Source: Chitinophaga japonensis (lineage in GTDB: Bacteria; Bacteroidota; Bacteroidia; Chitinophagales; Chitinophagaceae). Taken from it: a stretch of DNA of 64,000 nt. A program made the position numbers and the translations under genes. Position 1 is the first letter of the stretch; every line of letters begins with the position of its first letter. Positions 9,152 to 18,423 of the stretch are shown here, in pieces. The stretch covers positions 1,354,247-1,418,246 of the forward strand of contig NZ_VLLG01000003.1 of assembly GCF_007830125.1 (NCBI RefSeq). The letters are read 5' to 3'. Below the pieces are notes generated by a model. That model was not told the origin of the DNA and made no database searches. It saw only the letters and a program-made list of their open reading frames with translations.

Positions 9152-10027
9152 CTAATTGCTGACAGCTTCCACGCTGTATCCTTTTTCTCTTAGCAGGGCG
9201 ATTACGCCTTTAGGGCCGCCCAGGTGCCCGGCGCCAAACGCGAAGAAGGTGGGCGCTACCTGCATTTCCTGCGCAATAATGGGTATCCATTCCGCATTCC
9301 GCCGGTCCACGATGATGTCCCGGAAAGGCGCGATGTCCGTAGCGGACAGCGTAAGCGTGTACAATTTCCCGATATCCTGCTGCCGGAAGGCGGCCAGCAT
9401 GTCGCGGAATTTCGCCCGGTCTTCCTCCACGTGCTGCAGCATGTCCATCAGCATGGCGGCCTCCTCTTTGTCAGGTATACTGTCAAAAATGGCCACCTGG
9501 TCTTCCAGGCGTTCCAGCCCGCGAATGGGCTTGTGCTCTGCTTTGGCCAGTTTCATCAGCTCATCTTCCGCCGATACGGGGGCCTGGCACAGCAGGAACA
9601 GCTTCAGCGTGAGCACGGAGGTAATGGCCATGGGCTTCAGCCTGTCCAGCATGCTGATATCTATGCCCGCGGTTGTTTGGCAGAAGCGGTGCAGTTGTTC
9701 GTAGTCGCCGGGGGTAAAGAGCTGCTTGAACGAATAGCCTTCCGGCATCAGCATCAGCTCCTGCATTTTCCCGATGATGAGGGAATCGTCCATGTTAATT
9801 TCCAGGAACAGTTGCCGGCTGCCTTTCAAAGCGCTGGTAACGGTGGCGGGAAAACCGAAATCATCCTCACACAGCAGGTGCATGGTGCCATACAGGTAGG
9901 AGGGCTGCTGCAGGCCCTTACCGCTCACTTTCCATAACAGGGAGGACCTTTCTCCATTGCCGGCAGATGATTGCGCCTGCGCCTGCAATATGCCTGTGCC
10001 CAGCAGCAGGAAAACCAATATGCGCAT
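9152..10027 (-). CDS. TraB/GumN family protein
   Basis: 291 aa from the ATG at 10027. A signal peptide (MRILVFLLLGTGILQAQAQ) is followed by a TraB/GumN (Tiki-like) domain with the N-terminal motif YLYGTMH and the C-terminal motif GAGHLGGPKGVIALLREKGY, which carry the conserved His and Glu positions expected of this putative metalloprotease fold. The substrate is unknown. The frame is open to 10111, but the hydrophobic signal begins at 10027 and a plausible promoter lies within 10042-10072, so the shorter form is preferred. Confidence 0.85.
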   Translation of the reverse strand: MRILVFLLLGTGILQAQAQSSAGNGERSSLLWKVSGKGLQQPSYLYGTMHLLCEDDFGFPATVTSALKGSRQLFLEINMDDSLIIGKMQELMLMPEGYSFKQLFTPGDYEQLHRFCQTTAGIDISMLDRLKPMAITSVLTLKLFLLCQAPVSAEDELMKLAKAEHKPIRGLERLEDQVAIFDSIPDKEEAAMLMDMLQHVEEDRAKFRDMLAAFRQQDIGKLYTLTLSATDIAPFRDIIVDRRNAEWIPIIAQEMQVAPTFFAFGAGHLGGPKGVIALLREKGYSVEAVSN

Positions 10028-10041
10028 GTACGAATTTTCCG

Positions 10042-10073
10042 GAAAGATAGGCATTTGCATTCCTTTAACACAA
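10042..10073 (-). promoter_or_regulatory. Candidate promoter of the TraB/GumN gene
   Basis: On the minus strand a TTG is followed, after 21 bases, by TATCTTTC, one base off the -7 consensus TAnnTTTG. It would start RNA about 15-20 bases before the ATG at 10027. It supports that start over the upstream one. Confidence 0.4.
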
Positions 10074-10174
10074 CTTAAGATCCGCTTAAAATGCCTGGAG
10101 CCATTAAACATCCATATCCCTGCCGGGTCTCAATGCTGATACTTTTTTCAATAAACCCAAAAAGTAACAAACAC

Positions 10175-10609
10175 ATGAAAAAGATAAGCCTGATGGCCGT
10201 TACGGCCCTGATCACCACCGGCGCTTTTGCCGGCGACGGCAATATTGCTGCACGTGCCGGTATTGCATTGAACAGGATGGAGATCCGCCAGCAACGGGAG
10301 CAGAACTATGACCTGGAGGAAGATATCAGGGACCAGCAGCAACAGCTATTCGATCTCATAAAGGAGCAATCTGATATCAAAAGCGATCTGCAGGCGCTGA
10401 ATATGAAAAGGCAGGAAGCCTTTACTACCGGCCATTCGTCCAGGGCGGCCCGTCTCGATAAAAAGATAGCATGGGAAGCAGTGCTGCTGAAAGCCAACAG
10501 GGACCATGTACGTGAGTGCCTGGCTGCAGAAAAAAGCGACATGCACCTGGTGAATCACAATAGCGCACGTATTGAGGAGGAGCAGGCTGCCATCCGGCAA
10601 CTTAATTAA
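10175..10609 (+). CDS. Small exported coiled-coil protein, unknown function
   Basis: 144 aa from the ATG at 10175. A clear signal peptide (MKKISLMAVTALITTGAFA) is followed by a highly charged, Gln/Glu/Lys-rich helical body (about 35-140) with heptad-like stretches such as DLEEDIRDQQQQLFDLIKE, so a periplasmic coiled coil is likely. I recognise no family. An in-frame ATG at 10091 would hide the signal peptide and is not favoured. It lies between the divergent TraB/GumN gene and a convergent PLP enzyme, followed by AT-rich repeats. Confidence 0.65.
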   Translation: MKKISLMAVTALITTGAFAGDGNIAARAGIALNRMEIRQQREQNYDLEEDIRDQQQQLFDLIKEQSDIKSDLQALNMKRQEAFTTGHSSRAARLDKKIAWEAVLLKANRDHVRECLAAEKSDMHLVNHNSARIEEEQAAIRQLN

Positions 10610-10711
10610 TAATTAATAATGAATAATTAAGAATGATGCGCAACACTGTTGTTTCATAGCGGCACTTGTGTAACGTGTATTATTAATTGTTAATTATTTC
10701 ATTATTCATTA
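10604..10711. repeat. AT-rich inverted repeats between convergent genes
   Basis: The two gene ends are each followed by related AT-rich strings (AATTAATAATGAATAATTAA on one side, TTAATTATTTCATTATTCATT on the other) in opposite orientation, around a more GC-rich centre of about 45 bases. They may pair in RNA and act as a two-way terminator. The start of the second string overlaps the end of the PLP enzyme gene. Confidence 0.45.
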
Positions 10712-11766
10712 AAATGCCCCAGCATTTTAGCGAGTGCATCCATGTCAAACGGCTCATGCAGGGCCGATAGCACAATACGGTGTATGGGCGGGCTGGACGG
10801 ATCGGGATAGGCGAAGGAGGAAATAATGATATCATGGTCCAGCAGGTATTTGTCAATCGCCGGCTGCCGCTGGCCGGGTTGCAGCAGGAATACCGGCAGG
10901 TGATGCGGGTTGTGCACCAATGGGTTGCCCGTCACCTGTTGGCGGAAATATTGAATATTGAGCCGCAGCTTATTGCGGCGGGCGGCATAGAGGGACTGGC
11001 TTTGCAGGAAGGCGTAGGCGCCGGCGGGCATGATGGGGGAACTGGCGGTAAATGCGGGTTGCCTTTTCATGGCGGCAATATCCGCGGCATGGCCGGCCAC
11101 CAGTCCGCCCGGGATGCTGTAAGCCTTTGCGAGGGAGGCGGTGAGCAGGTAGCGCACCGGCGTATGTACCGGCAGGGCATGTACAATGCCTTCCCCGTCC
11201 GTGCCCAGTATGCCGGCGCCGTGTGAGTCATCGATCACGGCCAGCATTTTGCGCTCAACGGCGGCCAGCCAGCTAAAATCGTTGATGGTGCTGGTGAGCG
11301 GGTTCACCGCATCGGCCGCCAGTGCAAAGGTGTGATCCGGCTGGCTGTTGATCCTGGTTACTGTTTGCTGCGCCCAGGTTTCCCAGTCCTGGCCCGGTAC
11401 GTCCGCGCCGTTCAGGCGCAGCGCCGGGTGGGCGCCGGGGGCGTAGAGCAGCTCCGCGTGCTGTGCTGCGTAATGCACGGCCGCCTGCGCCGCCAGGTAG
11501 CCGGAGGAGTAAGCGGCGGCGGCCTGCTGGCGGAAGAGTACGGCCAGCGCATGTTCCAGCTCTTCGTATATGCTCAGCCGTACATTGGCCACCCGGGAGG
11601 ACAGGAATACCGGCCCAAACTGTTCGGTGCCTGCCTGCAGGGCCTCGCGGAAAGCGGGCTGCGCATGCATGCCCAGGTAGGAGAAGCCGGAAAAGAACAG
11701 GCAGGTCCTGCCGGCTACGGTAACAGTTCTGCCGGGTGTAGTGGCGGTCTGCAGCGGTTGTGTCAT
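10702..11766 (-). CDS. Aminotransferase class I/II-fold PLP enzyme (BioF/KBL-like)
   Basis: 354 aa, in the alpha-oxoamine synthase fold group (8-amino-7-oxononanoate synthase, 2-amino-3-ketobutyrate CoA ligase). Visible marks are SYLGM near the N-terminus, the cofactor-contacting DDSHGAGILG (179-188) and the Schiff-base lysine K214 in SLAKAYSIPGG. It is shorter than typical BioF (about 385 aa) and no biotin genes are nearby, so the exact acyl-CoA substrate is uncertain. It is the last gene of a minus-strand run beginning at the gamma-glutamyltransferase, 11 bases after the lipoprotein gene. Confidence 0.75.
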   Translation of the reverse strand: MTQPLQTATTPGRTVTVAGRTCLFFSGFSYLGMHAQPAFREALQAGTEQFGPVFLSSRVANVRLSIYEELEHALAVLFRQQAAAAYSSGYLAAQAAVHYAAQHAELLYAPGAHPALRLNGADVPGQDWETWAQQTVTRINSQPDHTFALAADAVNPLTSTINDFSWLAAVERKMLAVIDDSHGAGILGTDGEGIVHALPVHTPVRYLLTASLAKAYSIPGGLVAGHAADIAAMKRQPAFTASSPIMPAGAYAFLQSQSLYAARRNKLRLNIQYFRQQVTGNPLVHNPHHLPVFLLQPGQRQPAIDKYLLDHDIIISSFAYPDPSSPPIHRIVLSALHEPFDMDALAKMLGHFNE

Positions 11767-11777
11767 GTCGGGGAATT

Positions 11778-12209
11778 TTATTGTTCGGCCTTTGTCTTCA
11801 GTACGAAATCGTATTCACCGGACTTTACTTTCATATCAAAACTATTGTCGTCCAGGTGCACGATGGTCACCAGGTGCTCGGCGTTGCGCTGGCCGTTACT
11901 GGCGGTAATGCTGATAATGCGGCCATTGCTCAGTAACTGGTATCTGCCGGAATCCGGCTGCCCGGCTATGGTGGCAATGAACAGGTTATCGTCCAGGAAC
12001 TGGTAATATACATCGCTGTAATAGCCTCTTTTTAATTCCGTTGCCTGGCTCACCTGGGTAATGTCATACGGCGCGCCGGCCGGCACCTGTACATCGTACA
12101 CGCGCCATTTCTTGTGCTGCAGCAACTGGTTGTTGCGGCTGCTATTGCAGGCCAGCAGCCCGAGCGCAAGCAACAGCAGCAGGTAATATTTTGTTTTGAG
12201 CATAGCCAT
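11778..12209 (-). CDS. Predicted lipoprotein, unknown function
   Basis: 143 aa. The N-terminus is a lipoprotein signal (KTKYYLLLLLALGLLAC, lipidated Cys at about 21). The remaining roughly 120 residues look like a small beta-rich domain of the lipocalin-like type, with KKWRVYDVQVP near the start. ATGs at 12209 and 12203 are both possible; the second gives the more typical MLKTKYY start. It is in a tight run with the DUF1572 gene (7-base gap) and the PLP enzyme (11-base gap). I do not recognise a functional family. Confidence 0.65.
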   Translation of the reverse strand: MAMLKTKYYLLLLLALGLLACNSSRNNQLLQHKKWRVYDVQVPAGAPYDITQVSQATELKRGYYSDVYYQFLDDNLFIATIAGQPDSGRYQLLSNGRIISITASNGQRNAEHLVTIVHLDDNSFDMKVKSGEYDFVLKTKAEQ

Positions 12210-12216
12210 TATTTCT

Positions 12217-12744
12217 TTATTTACCGGACATGGCCCTGTTAAAGTCCTCTGATTTTCCTTTAGGGATAGACAGGCTTTCCCACCGGTCTTTCAGCAGCAT
12301 TTTGGCGATATACATGATCTGTCCCACATGGGAAGGGATGTGCGCCAATTGCCGGTTGATGGCGTCTATAACGGCATGCGGCTCCGTGCGTATGTGCACG
12401 GTCTTTTCCAGGTCGGCTTCCTGCAGGCTGTCCAGCGTTTGCAGCAGGCAGCTCCAGCCTTTTTCCCACAGGGCGATGATCTCCGCTTTGGCGGCATTGC
12501 TTTCTTCAAACTCCGTGTCCCGGTTGCGCCAGGGCTTTTCCCCGTCGGTGGTCAGGAAGTCGGTCCAGCGCGACTGCATATTGCCGCTTACATGCCTTAC
12601 TATCTGGTATACGCTGTTGGAGCCGGGGTCCGGCTGCCAGTGCAATTGTGCTTCGTCCAGGCGTTCCAGGGTCTTGTCGCCCATGGCCTTGTAGGACCGG
12701 AACCGTTTTCTGACGCTTTCAAGATAGATGGATCCAAATGACAT
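12217..12744 (-). CDS. DUF1572 (DinB/YfiT-like) protein
   Basis: 175 aa, cytoplasmic, mostly helical. It matches DinB-superfamily proteins of the DUF1572 type: SVYQIVRHVSGNMQSRWTDF near residue 45, ITALWEKGW-like helix three, and INRQLAHIPSHVGQIMYIAKML near 130. The spaced histidines would form a metal site. Members of this superfamily include thiol-dependent transferases, but no substrate is suggested here. It is the second gene of the run started by gamma-glutamyltransferase (27-base gap); the thiol context is only suggestive. Confidence 0.75.
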   Translation of the reverse strand: MSFGSIYLESVRKRFRSYKAMGDKTLERLDEAQLHWQPDPGSNSVYQIVRHVSGNMQSRWTDFLTTDGEKPWRNRDTEFEESNAAKAEIIALWEKGWSCLLQTLDSLQEADLEKTVHIRTEPHAVIDAINRQLAHIPSHVGQIMYIAKMLLKDRWESLSIPKGKSEDFNRAMSGK

Positions 12745-12771
12745 GGTGTAATATTTTATCGTTTAAGCTAT

Positions 12772-14472
12772 TCAGTATCCTGCCGCGCTGTCATCCCCGC
12801 GCCCGTCGCCTACGGCTTCCAGCGTGCCGTCGCCGTTCACCTTGATCAGTTCCGTACGTCCGATGGTGCCGCGCAGGGTCACCACCTTATAGCCCATCTG
12901 CTCCAGGGAGTCAATGATATCGGCCGGGAATTGCGGCTCCACATGTATCTCGTCCGGCAGCCACTGGTGGTGGAACTTGGGCGCATTTACGGCCTGGTCC
13001 GGCGGCAGGCTGAATTCCAGTATATTCATTAACGTTTGGAACACGGAGGTAATGATGGTAGAGCCGCCGGGAGTGCCTGTTACCAGGTAGGGGCGTTTGT
13101 CCAGCAGCACAATGGTGGGCGTCATGGAGCTGAGCATACGCTTGCCCGGTGCAATGGCATTGGCGGCAGCGCCTACCAGCCCATACATATTGGGCACGCC
13201 GGGTTTTATGCTGAAATCGTCCATTTCGTTGTTCAGGAAAAAGCCTGCGCCACCTACCACTACCTTACAGCCGTAGCTGCCATTCAGGGTGGTGGTAACG
13301 GCCACGGCATTGCCTTCGCTGTCCACTACGGACAGGTGGGTGGTTTCCATACTTTCCTGTAGCAGCTTGCCGGCTTTCACCGTTGCGCTGGAGCCTGCCT
13401 GCTGCGGCTCATAGTCCTGCATGCGCTCTGCCAGGTAGGCTTTTGAGGTGAGCTGTTCCACCGGTACTTTCACGAAGTCGGCATCCCCCAGGTACTGCGC
13501 CCGGTCGGCATAGGCCCTTCTTTCCGCTTCCACCATCAATTGTATGGACTGGGGCGCATGGAAACCCCATTTGGCCAGGGGATAATCTTCCACCATGCCC
13601 ATCAGTTGTTGCAGCGCGATGCCGCCGCTGGAAGGAAGGGGCATGGTCACAATAGTATAGTCCTTATAGGGAAATACAACCGGGGTTCTTTCTTTTGCTT
13701 CATAGGCTTTCAGGTCCGCCGTGGTGATAAAGCCCTTGCCACGCTGCATTTCGGCAGCAATGAGGCGGGCAGTCTCACCCTCGTAGAAACCGGCCCTGCC
13801 TTTGTCACGTATTCTTTTAAGGGTGCCGGCCAGGTCGGGCTGCACCAGGGTATCGCCGGCTTTCCAGGGAGTGGCTTTTACAAATGCGCAGGGGCGGGTA
13901 TTAAGCTGGCGGAACATTTTTGCATACCGGTTCAGGTTACGGGCCTCCGCTTCGGTGATGGCGAAACCTTTTTCCGCCAGCAGGATGGCGGGCGCTATCA
14001 GCTTTTTCATGGGCAGCTTTGCGTAGCGCAGGGAGGTAAAGAACCCGGCCACCGCTCCGGGCACGCCTGCGGCCAGGTGGCCTTCCTGGCTCAGGCGGGT
14101 ATCGGCCTTGCCGGCGCTGTCCAGGTACATATCGCGGTAGGCCTTGCCCGGCGCCTTTTCCCGGTAGTCGATGGTAATGTTCAGCCCATTCCGGAGATGG
14201 CCCACGAGGAAGCCGCCCCCGCCCAGGTTGCCGGCTTCAGGATATACCACCGCCAGCGCCAGTTGCGTGGCAATGGCCGCATCCACCGCATTGCCGCCTT
14301 CCTGCAGTATTTGCACACCGGCGGCGCTGGCCAGGGGATGGGCGGATACCACGGCGCCATGGCGCGCGGTAACCTGCTTTTGTACCTGGTAGCGGTATGG
14401 GTTGGTGGGAGACTGGGCATATGTGGCATGCGCCGTAACGATCAGCGCCAGGAATAACCAGGTAGTGCGCAT
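12772..14472 (-). CDS. ggt: Gamma-glutamyltransferase
   Basis: 566 aa from the ATG at 14472, which starts a signal peptide (MRTTWLFLALIVTAHATYAQ). It hydrolyses or transfers the gamma-glutamyl group of glutathione and related compounds in the periplasm. It is made as one chain that cuts itself before the nucleophile Thr, here T377 in METTHLSVVDSEGNAVAVTT. Other family blocks seen are NAVDAAIATQLALAVVYPEAGNLGGGGFL (split between substrate-site motifs), PLPSSGGI and NNEMDDFS. Thirteen extra codons to 14511 are open but precede the signal peptide. It is first in a four-gene minus-strand run. Confidence 0.95.
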   Translation of the reverse strand: MRTTWLFLALIVTAHATYAQSPTNPYRYQVQKQVTARHGAVVSAHPLASAAGVQILQEGGNAVDAAIATQLALAVVYPEAGNLGGGGFLVGHLRNGLNITIDYREKAPGKAYRDMYLDSAGKADTRLSQEGHLAAGVPGAVAGFFTSLRYAKLPMKKLIAPAILLAEKGFAITEAEARNLNRYAKMFRQLNTRPCAFVKATPWKAGDTLVQPDLAGTLKRIRDKGRAGFYEGETARLIAAEMQRGKGFITTADLKAYEAKERTPVVFPYKDYTIVTMPLPSSGGIALQQLMGMVEDYPLAKWGFHAPQSIQLMVEAERRAYADRAQYLGDADFVKVPVEQLTSKAYLAERMQDYEPQQAGSSATVKAGKLLQESMETTHLSVVDSEGNAVAVTTTLNGSYGCKVVVGGAGFFLNNEMDDFSIKPGVPNMYGLVGAAANAIAPGKRMLSSMTPTIVLLDKRPYLVTGTPGGSTIITSVFQTLMNILEFSLPPDQAVNAPKFHHQWLPDEIHVEPQFPADIIDSLEQMGYKVVTLRGTIGRTELIKVNGDGTLEAVGDGRGDDSAAGY

Positions 14473-14632
14473 AAGCGGTGTCTGTTTGTTGGTCAATGTT
14501 TGTCCGCACAAATTACAAAACTTCTTTCTTCCGGCTGGCTATTCTGCGCTTCATTTGCTGATATGCAGGTGCCGGTGCACTAACGACGTCGGTTATATGA
14601 GCAGCTATAGGGTTGTGGTGGACGGCGGTACT

Positions 14633-15826
14633 TTATTTTATGGAGTTAAATATCCTTCCCCAGCGGATCTTGCCATTTCCGTAGCTCATCCATATGATCC
14701 AGGCCTTTCCTACCAGGTGATCCTCGGGCAGGTATCCCCAGTAGCGGGAGTCCATTGAATTATCGCGGTTATCCCCCATTGCCCAGTAGTAGTTCATTTT
14801 AAAGGTGTAGCTATCGCTTTCCTTACCGTTGATGAATATACGGCCATCCTTCACCTCCAGCTTGTTATGCTCATAAGTAACGATCACCCTCCTGTAGAGC
14901 GGGAGGGTAATGCTGTCCAGCTTAACGGTTGCTCCTTTTTTGGGGATGTATATCGGGCCGTAATTATGTGCGTTCCAGGGATAATGAACCGGATCATGAG
15001 GGAAGGCGCTGGGATCGGGCTCAGTTTCAATCACCGGCTCCACCATTTTCAGGTTAAGACGGCTTAATTGCCTTACAGCATCCGGCGTAAGGTTATAGGA
15101 AAATACGCCGGGCCTTGTGCCCTGGTAATAATCCTGGTCAATCTGCAGATCCTCCAGCCTCATTGGGTTGATCGCAGACCCGTCGCTGGTTTCTACCCAG
15201 TACCTTCTTTCGGAATGGGGTGGTACGGGAGCGGCTTTACCATTCACATATACGCGGCCGTTCACAATTTTAAGGGAGTCGCCTCCTATTGCCAGGCACC
15301 GCTTGATCCAGTTTTCCCTTTTATCTACGGGCCGTACCATCATGGGAGGATAGGTTTCCACGGCTCTTTCATATCCCAGTTCCTGCACGGCGGTATAATA
15401 GTCAACGTCCTGGCCCCTGCTGTCCTTCAATACCGTGTCGCCTGCCGGGTAGTTAAAAACGATCACGTCATTTCTTTTCACGTCGGTAAAGCCGGGCAGC
15501 CTTTTATAGGGCCATTTAATGGCTTCCGAGTAAGCTTTTGTCAGCCTGGTGAAAGGTAAAGTATGATGGGTAAAAGGCAGCGCCAGTGGAGTCATGGGCA
15601 GCCGTGGCCCGTAGCTTATTTTACTAACAAATAAATAGTCGTTTACCAGTAAGGTTTTTTCCATGGAGGGGGTGGGGATCACATAGGCTTCAAAGATAAA
15701 GGTCCTTATAAGCGTTGCTGCGATAATGGCGAAAATTGCGGCATCCAGCCATTCCCTTAGTTTAGATTTAGGTTTTTTCTCTTCCTCGTTTTTCTTCTTT
15801 CTGAATTTAAAGATCATTATGTTCAA
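14633..15826 (-). CDS. lepB: Signal peptidase I (long Bacteroidota form)
   Basis: 397 aa, membrane serine protease that removes signal peptides from exported proteins. After a Lys/Glu-rich cytoplasmic tail comes one membrane segment (about 27-46). The catalytic serine is S54 in IPTPSMEKTL and the general base is K175 in ENWIKRCLAIGGDSL. The C-terminal box MGDNRDNSMDSRYWG is intact. It is longer than the proteobacterial enzyme because of an insertion between the catalytic boxes, as is usual in this phylum. ATGs at 15826 and 15817 are both possible. It must serve the many exported proteins of the neighbouring region, but so does any signal peptidase, so the neighbourhood is probably chance. Confidence 0.95.
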   Translation of the reverse strand: MNIMIFKFRKKKNEEEKKPKSKLREWLDAAIFAIIAATLIRTFIFEAYVIPTPSMEKTLLVNDYLFVSKISYGPRLPMTPLALPFTHHTLPFTRLTKAYSEAIKWPYKRLPGFTDVKRNDVIVFNYPAGDTVLKDSRGQDVDYYTAVQELGYERAVETYPPMMVRPVDKRENWIKRCLAIGGDSLKIVNGRVYVNGKAAPVPPHSERRYWVETSDGSAINPMRLEDLQIDQDYYQGTRPGVFSYNLTPDAVRQLSRLNLKMVEPVIETEPDPSAFPHDPVHYPWNAHNYGPIYIPKKGATVKLDSITLPLYRRVIVTYEHNKLEVKDGRIFINGKESDSYTFKMNYYWAMGDNRDNSMDSRYWGYLPEDHLVGKAWIIWMSYGNGKIRWGRIFNSIK

Positions 15827-16082
15827 ACTGTTTCTTATGAAGAAATATTACTGAGATTTACTGGTTTAATATGAAAAGCAGTAAAGATACCCTTTTTACA
15901 ATAACCGGTCCGTAAATTCCCCGTGTGTCCCCGACTGCCGGCTAGTTAGTGATTACTTTGTTAAAATAATGTTAATAGTGGGTTAAGATGAATATATTAT
16001 ATTATACAACTTATATGTGATGAATTCTTTTTGTCTAGTTTATATTTTGTGCATTGTTACCCATAACAAGAGACCCTATACG

Positions 16083-16090
16083 TAGGTTTG
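16083..16090 (+). promoter_or_regulatory. Candidate -7 box of the RHS-region operon
   Basis: TAGGTTTG is an exact match to TAnnTTTG and lies 26 bases before a GTG start at 16117, giving a short leader. The nearest upstream TTG (16054-16056) is 26 bases away, longer than usual. Because the box lies downstream of the ATG at 16054, it argues for the GTG start of the first gene. Confidence 0.4.
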
Positions 16091-16116
16091 TGAACCAAGA
16101 GTGCAAAAATATAATC

Positions 16117-18414
16117 GTGAAAACGCTATTGCTTGTTGTTTGTAGCCTTACTATAAACAATATTCTATTAGCCCAAAATTTTCCTGGCAAGGGAAGCCTG
16201 ATCCTATATGATCCGGCTTCGGAGGAAGGTCCGCAAATGGTAGATAGCGGCTATTTTTTAGTGCACGCAGGTTGCAAATCCATGTTGGTCGTTCCGCTTC
16301 CTCCCTATCCTGCGGATTATGAAACTGTCAGGGGACTGGTTATACGCCGGAGCAGAGGTCCACAGGCGCTACCTGTTATATCGCGTAAGCCTTTTCTTAC
16401 AGTGCATGGTAATATTGTGTATGACCTGTACTATCAGTCAAACGTCGATACCCCTTACCTGGAAAAAGAGCTATACCAGCATACCCTGCAAACTTCCCTG
16501 GAGATAACCATCCGGGACCAGTACCCGTTGCGTGTAGCCTTTACTACTCAAAGAGGTAATTCTGCATTGTTCCGGGATATAACAGGACTTAATCTGCAGT
16601 ATTCTAATCGCGATTTTAAGAACGCCTTGTTACTGAAAGCTCAGAAATGGGAGCCGGGGACGTTGGAAGAATGGGGGGAACTGGCGCAATTAAAGCAGCG
16701 GATCGAGGAGCGGATAAAGGAGCTTAACCGCCTGAAACGCTGGAAAACCAGCCCCTCCCAGATACAGATGCTGGTGGAGGCCAGGGAACGGGAATTATAT
16801 GGGCGCTTAAAAGACAGCTTGTCTGCAAGGGGGAGTTTGATGGATAGCCTGCAAAAATATATGCCAGCGCGCGATAAGGCGGATAGCGTAAGCGATTTGC
16901 TGAGAGAACGATATGCGGCTGCGGCCAGGCAGGTGGACTCGCTACAACAAGAGCTGGTAGCATGGGAACGCCTGTATCAGCAAAAACAGCAGGCCTTTGG
17001 AGCAAGAAAGCAACAACTTATGACTGCTATCATGAATAGCCGTAATAATAAGGAACTGGCAGATAGCCTGGCAACCATGAACCTACCGGATACCATATTG
17101 CCGGATGGATACCGTTCACTGCTGGCAGTGAGGTCCGTAGGGATAGGCAGAACCATGGTAGATTATTCTGAGCTGACCGCCAGGAACGTCACTATTACCG
17201 GTGTGCAGGCGGAATATAACCCATCCTACTATATAGCCTTTGCTACCGGCGCAGTGGACTACCGCTTTCGTGATTTTATTGTAAATGAGAACAGGGTCCG
17301 GCAATACCTGAATATAGTACGTGTGGGGACCGGCATGAAGGAAGGAAATAATATCATCCTCTCTTTTTACACAGGCAAAAAACAGGTGTATAATTTTAAT
17401 ACCGCCCCCGGAAATAATATAACGGAAGCGCCTGATTATAAAATAATGGGCGTTTCGCTGGAAGGAAGATGGCAACTAAATAAACATAACTATATTATAG
17501 GCGAAGCCGCTAAGTCGTCTATGCCTTACTATGTTCGTTCTGCGCATGATCAGGGGCTGGGGGCCAGTATGGTGAGCCTGAATGATCACTCCAACGAGGC
17601 TTTTGCCGTTACGGCCTGTTCTTTTATCCCTGCTACAGGCACCCGTATCAGCGCTATGTTCAAGCGGATGGGGGCTAACTTCCAGTCCTTCAATCTATAT
17701 ACTTCCGGTTCCGCTCAAACCGCCTGGATGGTTAAAGCAGACCAGCCTTTGTTTAAGCAGCAACTGACCCTTTCGGGGGCTGTCCGGCAGAATGTTTATA
17801 CCAGCGTATTCGAGAACGCTGCTTACAGGAGCAATACGATCTTTAAAAGTATACAGGCTACCTTCAGGAGAAAGCACTGGCCTGTTCTATCGCTGGGCTA
17901 TTTCCCCAGCTCCCAGTTGATGAAGCTAAGCGAAGACAAGTACGTGGAGAACCTGTTTTATACCCTGGTAGCAACAGCCAGCCATTTTTACCGTTACCAG
18001 GGCATTACAATGAATACGATCTTTTCCGGTACTAAATTTTATAACCACCAGACAGATAGCAATTTTGTATACTTCAACAGCACCAATTTGTTGCTGAACC
18101 AAACTGTATTCCTCGGAAAGTTCACGCTTAACGGAGGATTATCATCCGCCGTCAACCAGGATTACGCTTTATATGGCATTGATGGCAGCATGCAGTATAA
18201 AATATTAACCTGGCTGGAAATAGGCGGTGGGATAAAGTACAATTATCAAACCGAGTACAACCTGCAGCAAACCGGCTATTCGGCCAACGCCAGGGTCAAC
18301 ATCCCTAAAATAGGGGAAGTGGCATTGATGGCGGACAAAGGTTTTGTGCCCGGAGTGGACAGGCAGTTGGTGCCTAATAAAACAGGAAGAATCACCTATA
18401 CAAAGATATTCTAA
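16117..18414 (+). CDS. Probable outer-membrane protein with coiled coil and C-terminal beta structure
   Basis: 765 aa from the GTG at 16117, chosen because it starts a signal peptide ending NNILLAQ; an ATG at 16054 adds 21 residues that would bury it. The N-terminal about 170 residues are beta-rich. Residues about 195-325 are charged and helical (LKQRIEERIKELNRLKRWK, DSLQQELVAWERLYQQKQQ), so a periplasmic coiled coil. The last about 430 residues alternate hydrophobic and polar positions with aromatic caps, as in an outer-membrane barrel, and end in TYTKIF with a terminal Phe. I know no named family. It opens the operon leading to the RHS protein (9-base gap to the next gene), so a role in getting these proteins to the surface is possible. 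Confidence 0.7.
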   Translation: MKTLLLVVCSLTINNILLAQNFPGKGSLILYDPASEEGPQMVDSGYFLVHAGCKSMLVVPLPPYPADYETVRGLVIRRSRGPQALPVISRKPFLTVHGNIVYDLYYQSNVDTPYLEKELYQHTLQTSLEITIRDQYPLRVAFTTQRGNSALFRDITGLNLQYSNRDFKNALLLKAQKWEPGTLEEWGELAQLKQRIEERIKELNRLKRWKTSPSQIQMLVEARERELYGRLKDSLSARGSLMDSLQKYMPARDKADSVSDLLRERYAAAARQVDSLQQELVAWERLYQQKQQAFGARKQQLMTAIMNSRNNKELADSLATMNLPDTILPDGYRSLLAVRSVGIGRTMVDYSELTARNVTITGVQAEYNPSYYIAFATGAVDYRFRDFIVNENRVRQYLNIVRVGTGMKEGNNIILSFYTGKKQVYNFNTAPGNNITEAPDYKIMGVSLEGRWQLNKHNYIIGEAAKSSMPYYVRSAHDQGLGASMVSLNDHSNEAFAVTACSFIPATGTRISAMFKRMGANFQSFNLYTSGSAQTAWMVKADQPLFKQQLTLSGAVRQNVYTSVFENAAYRSNTIFKSIQATFRRKHWPVLSLGYFPSSQLMKLSEDKYVENLFYTLVATASHFYRYQGITMNTIFSGTKFYNHQTDSNFVYFNSTNLLLNQTVFLGKFTLNGGLSSAVNQDYALYGIDGSMQYKILTWLEIGGGIKYNYQTEYNLQQTGYSANARVNIPKIGEVALMADKGFVPGVDRQLVPNKTGRITYTKIF

Positions 18415-18423
18415 AAAAGATCT

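Noticed and set aside
13540-14457. 305-codon open frame antisense to gamma-glutamyltransferase
   Set aside because: Shadow; the sense gene has intact catalytic motifs.
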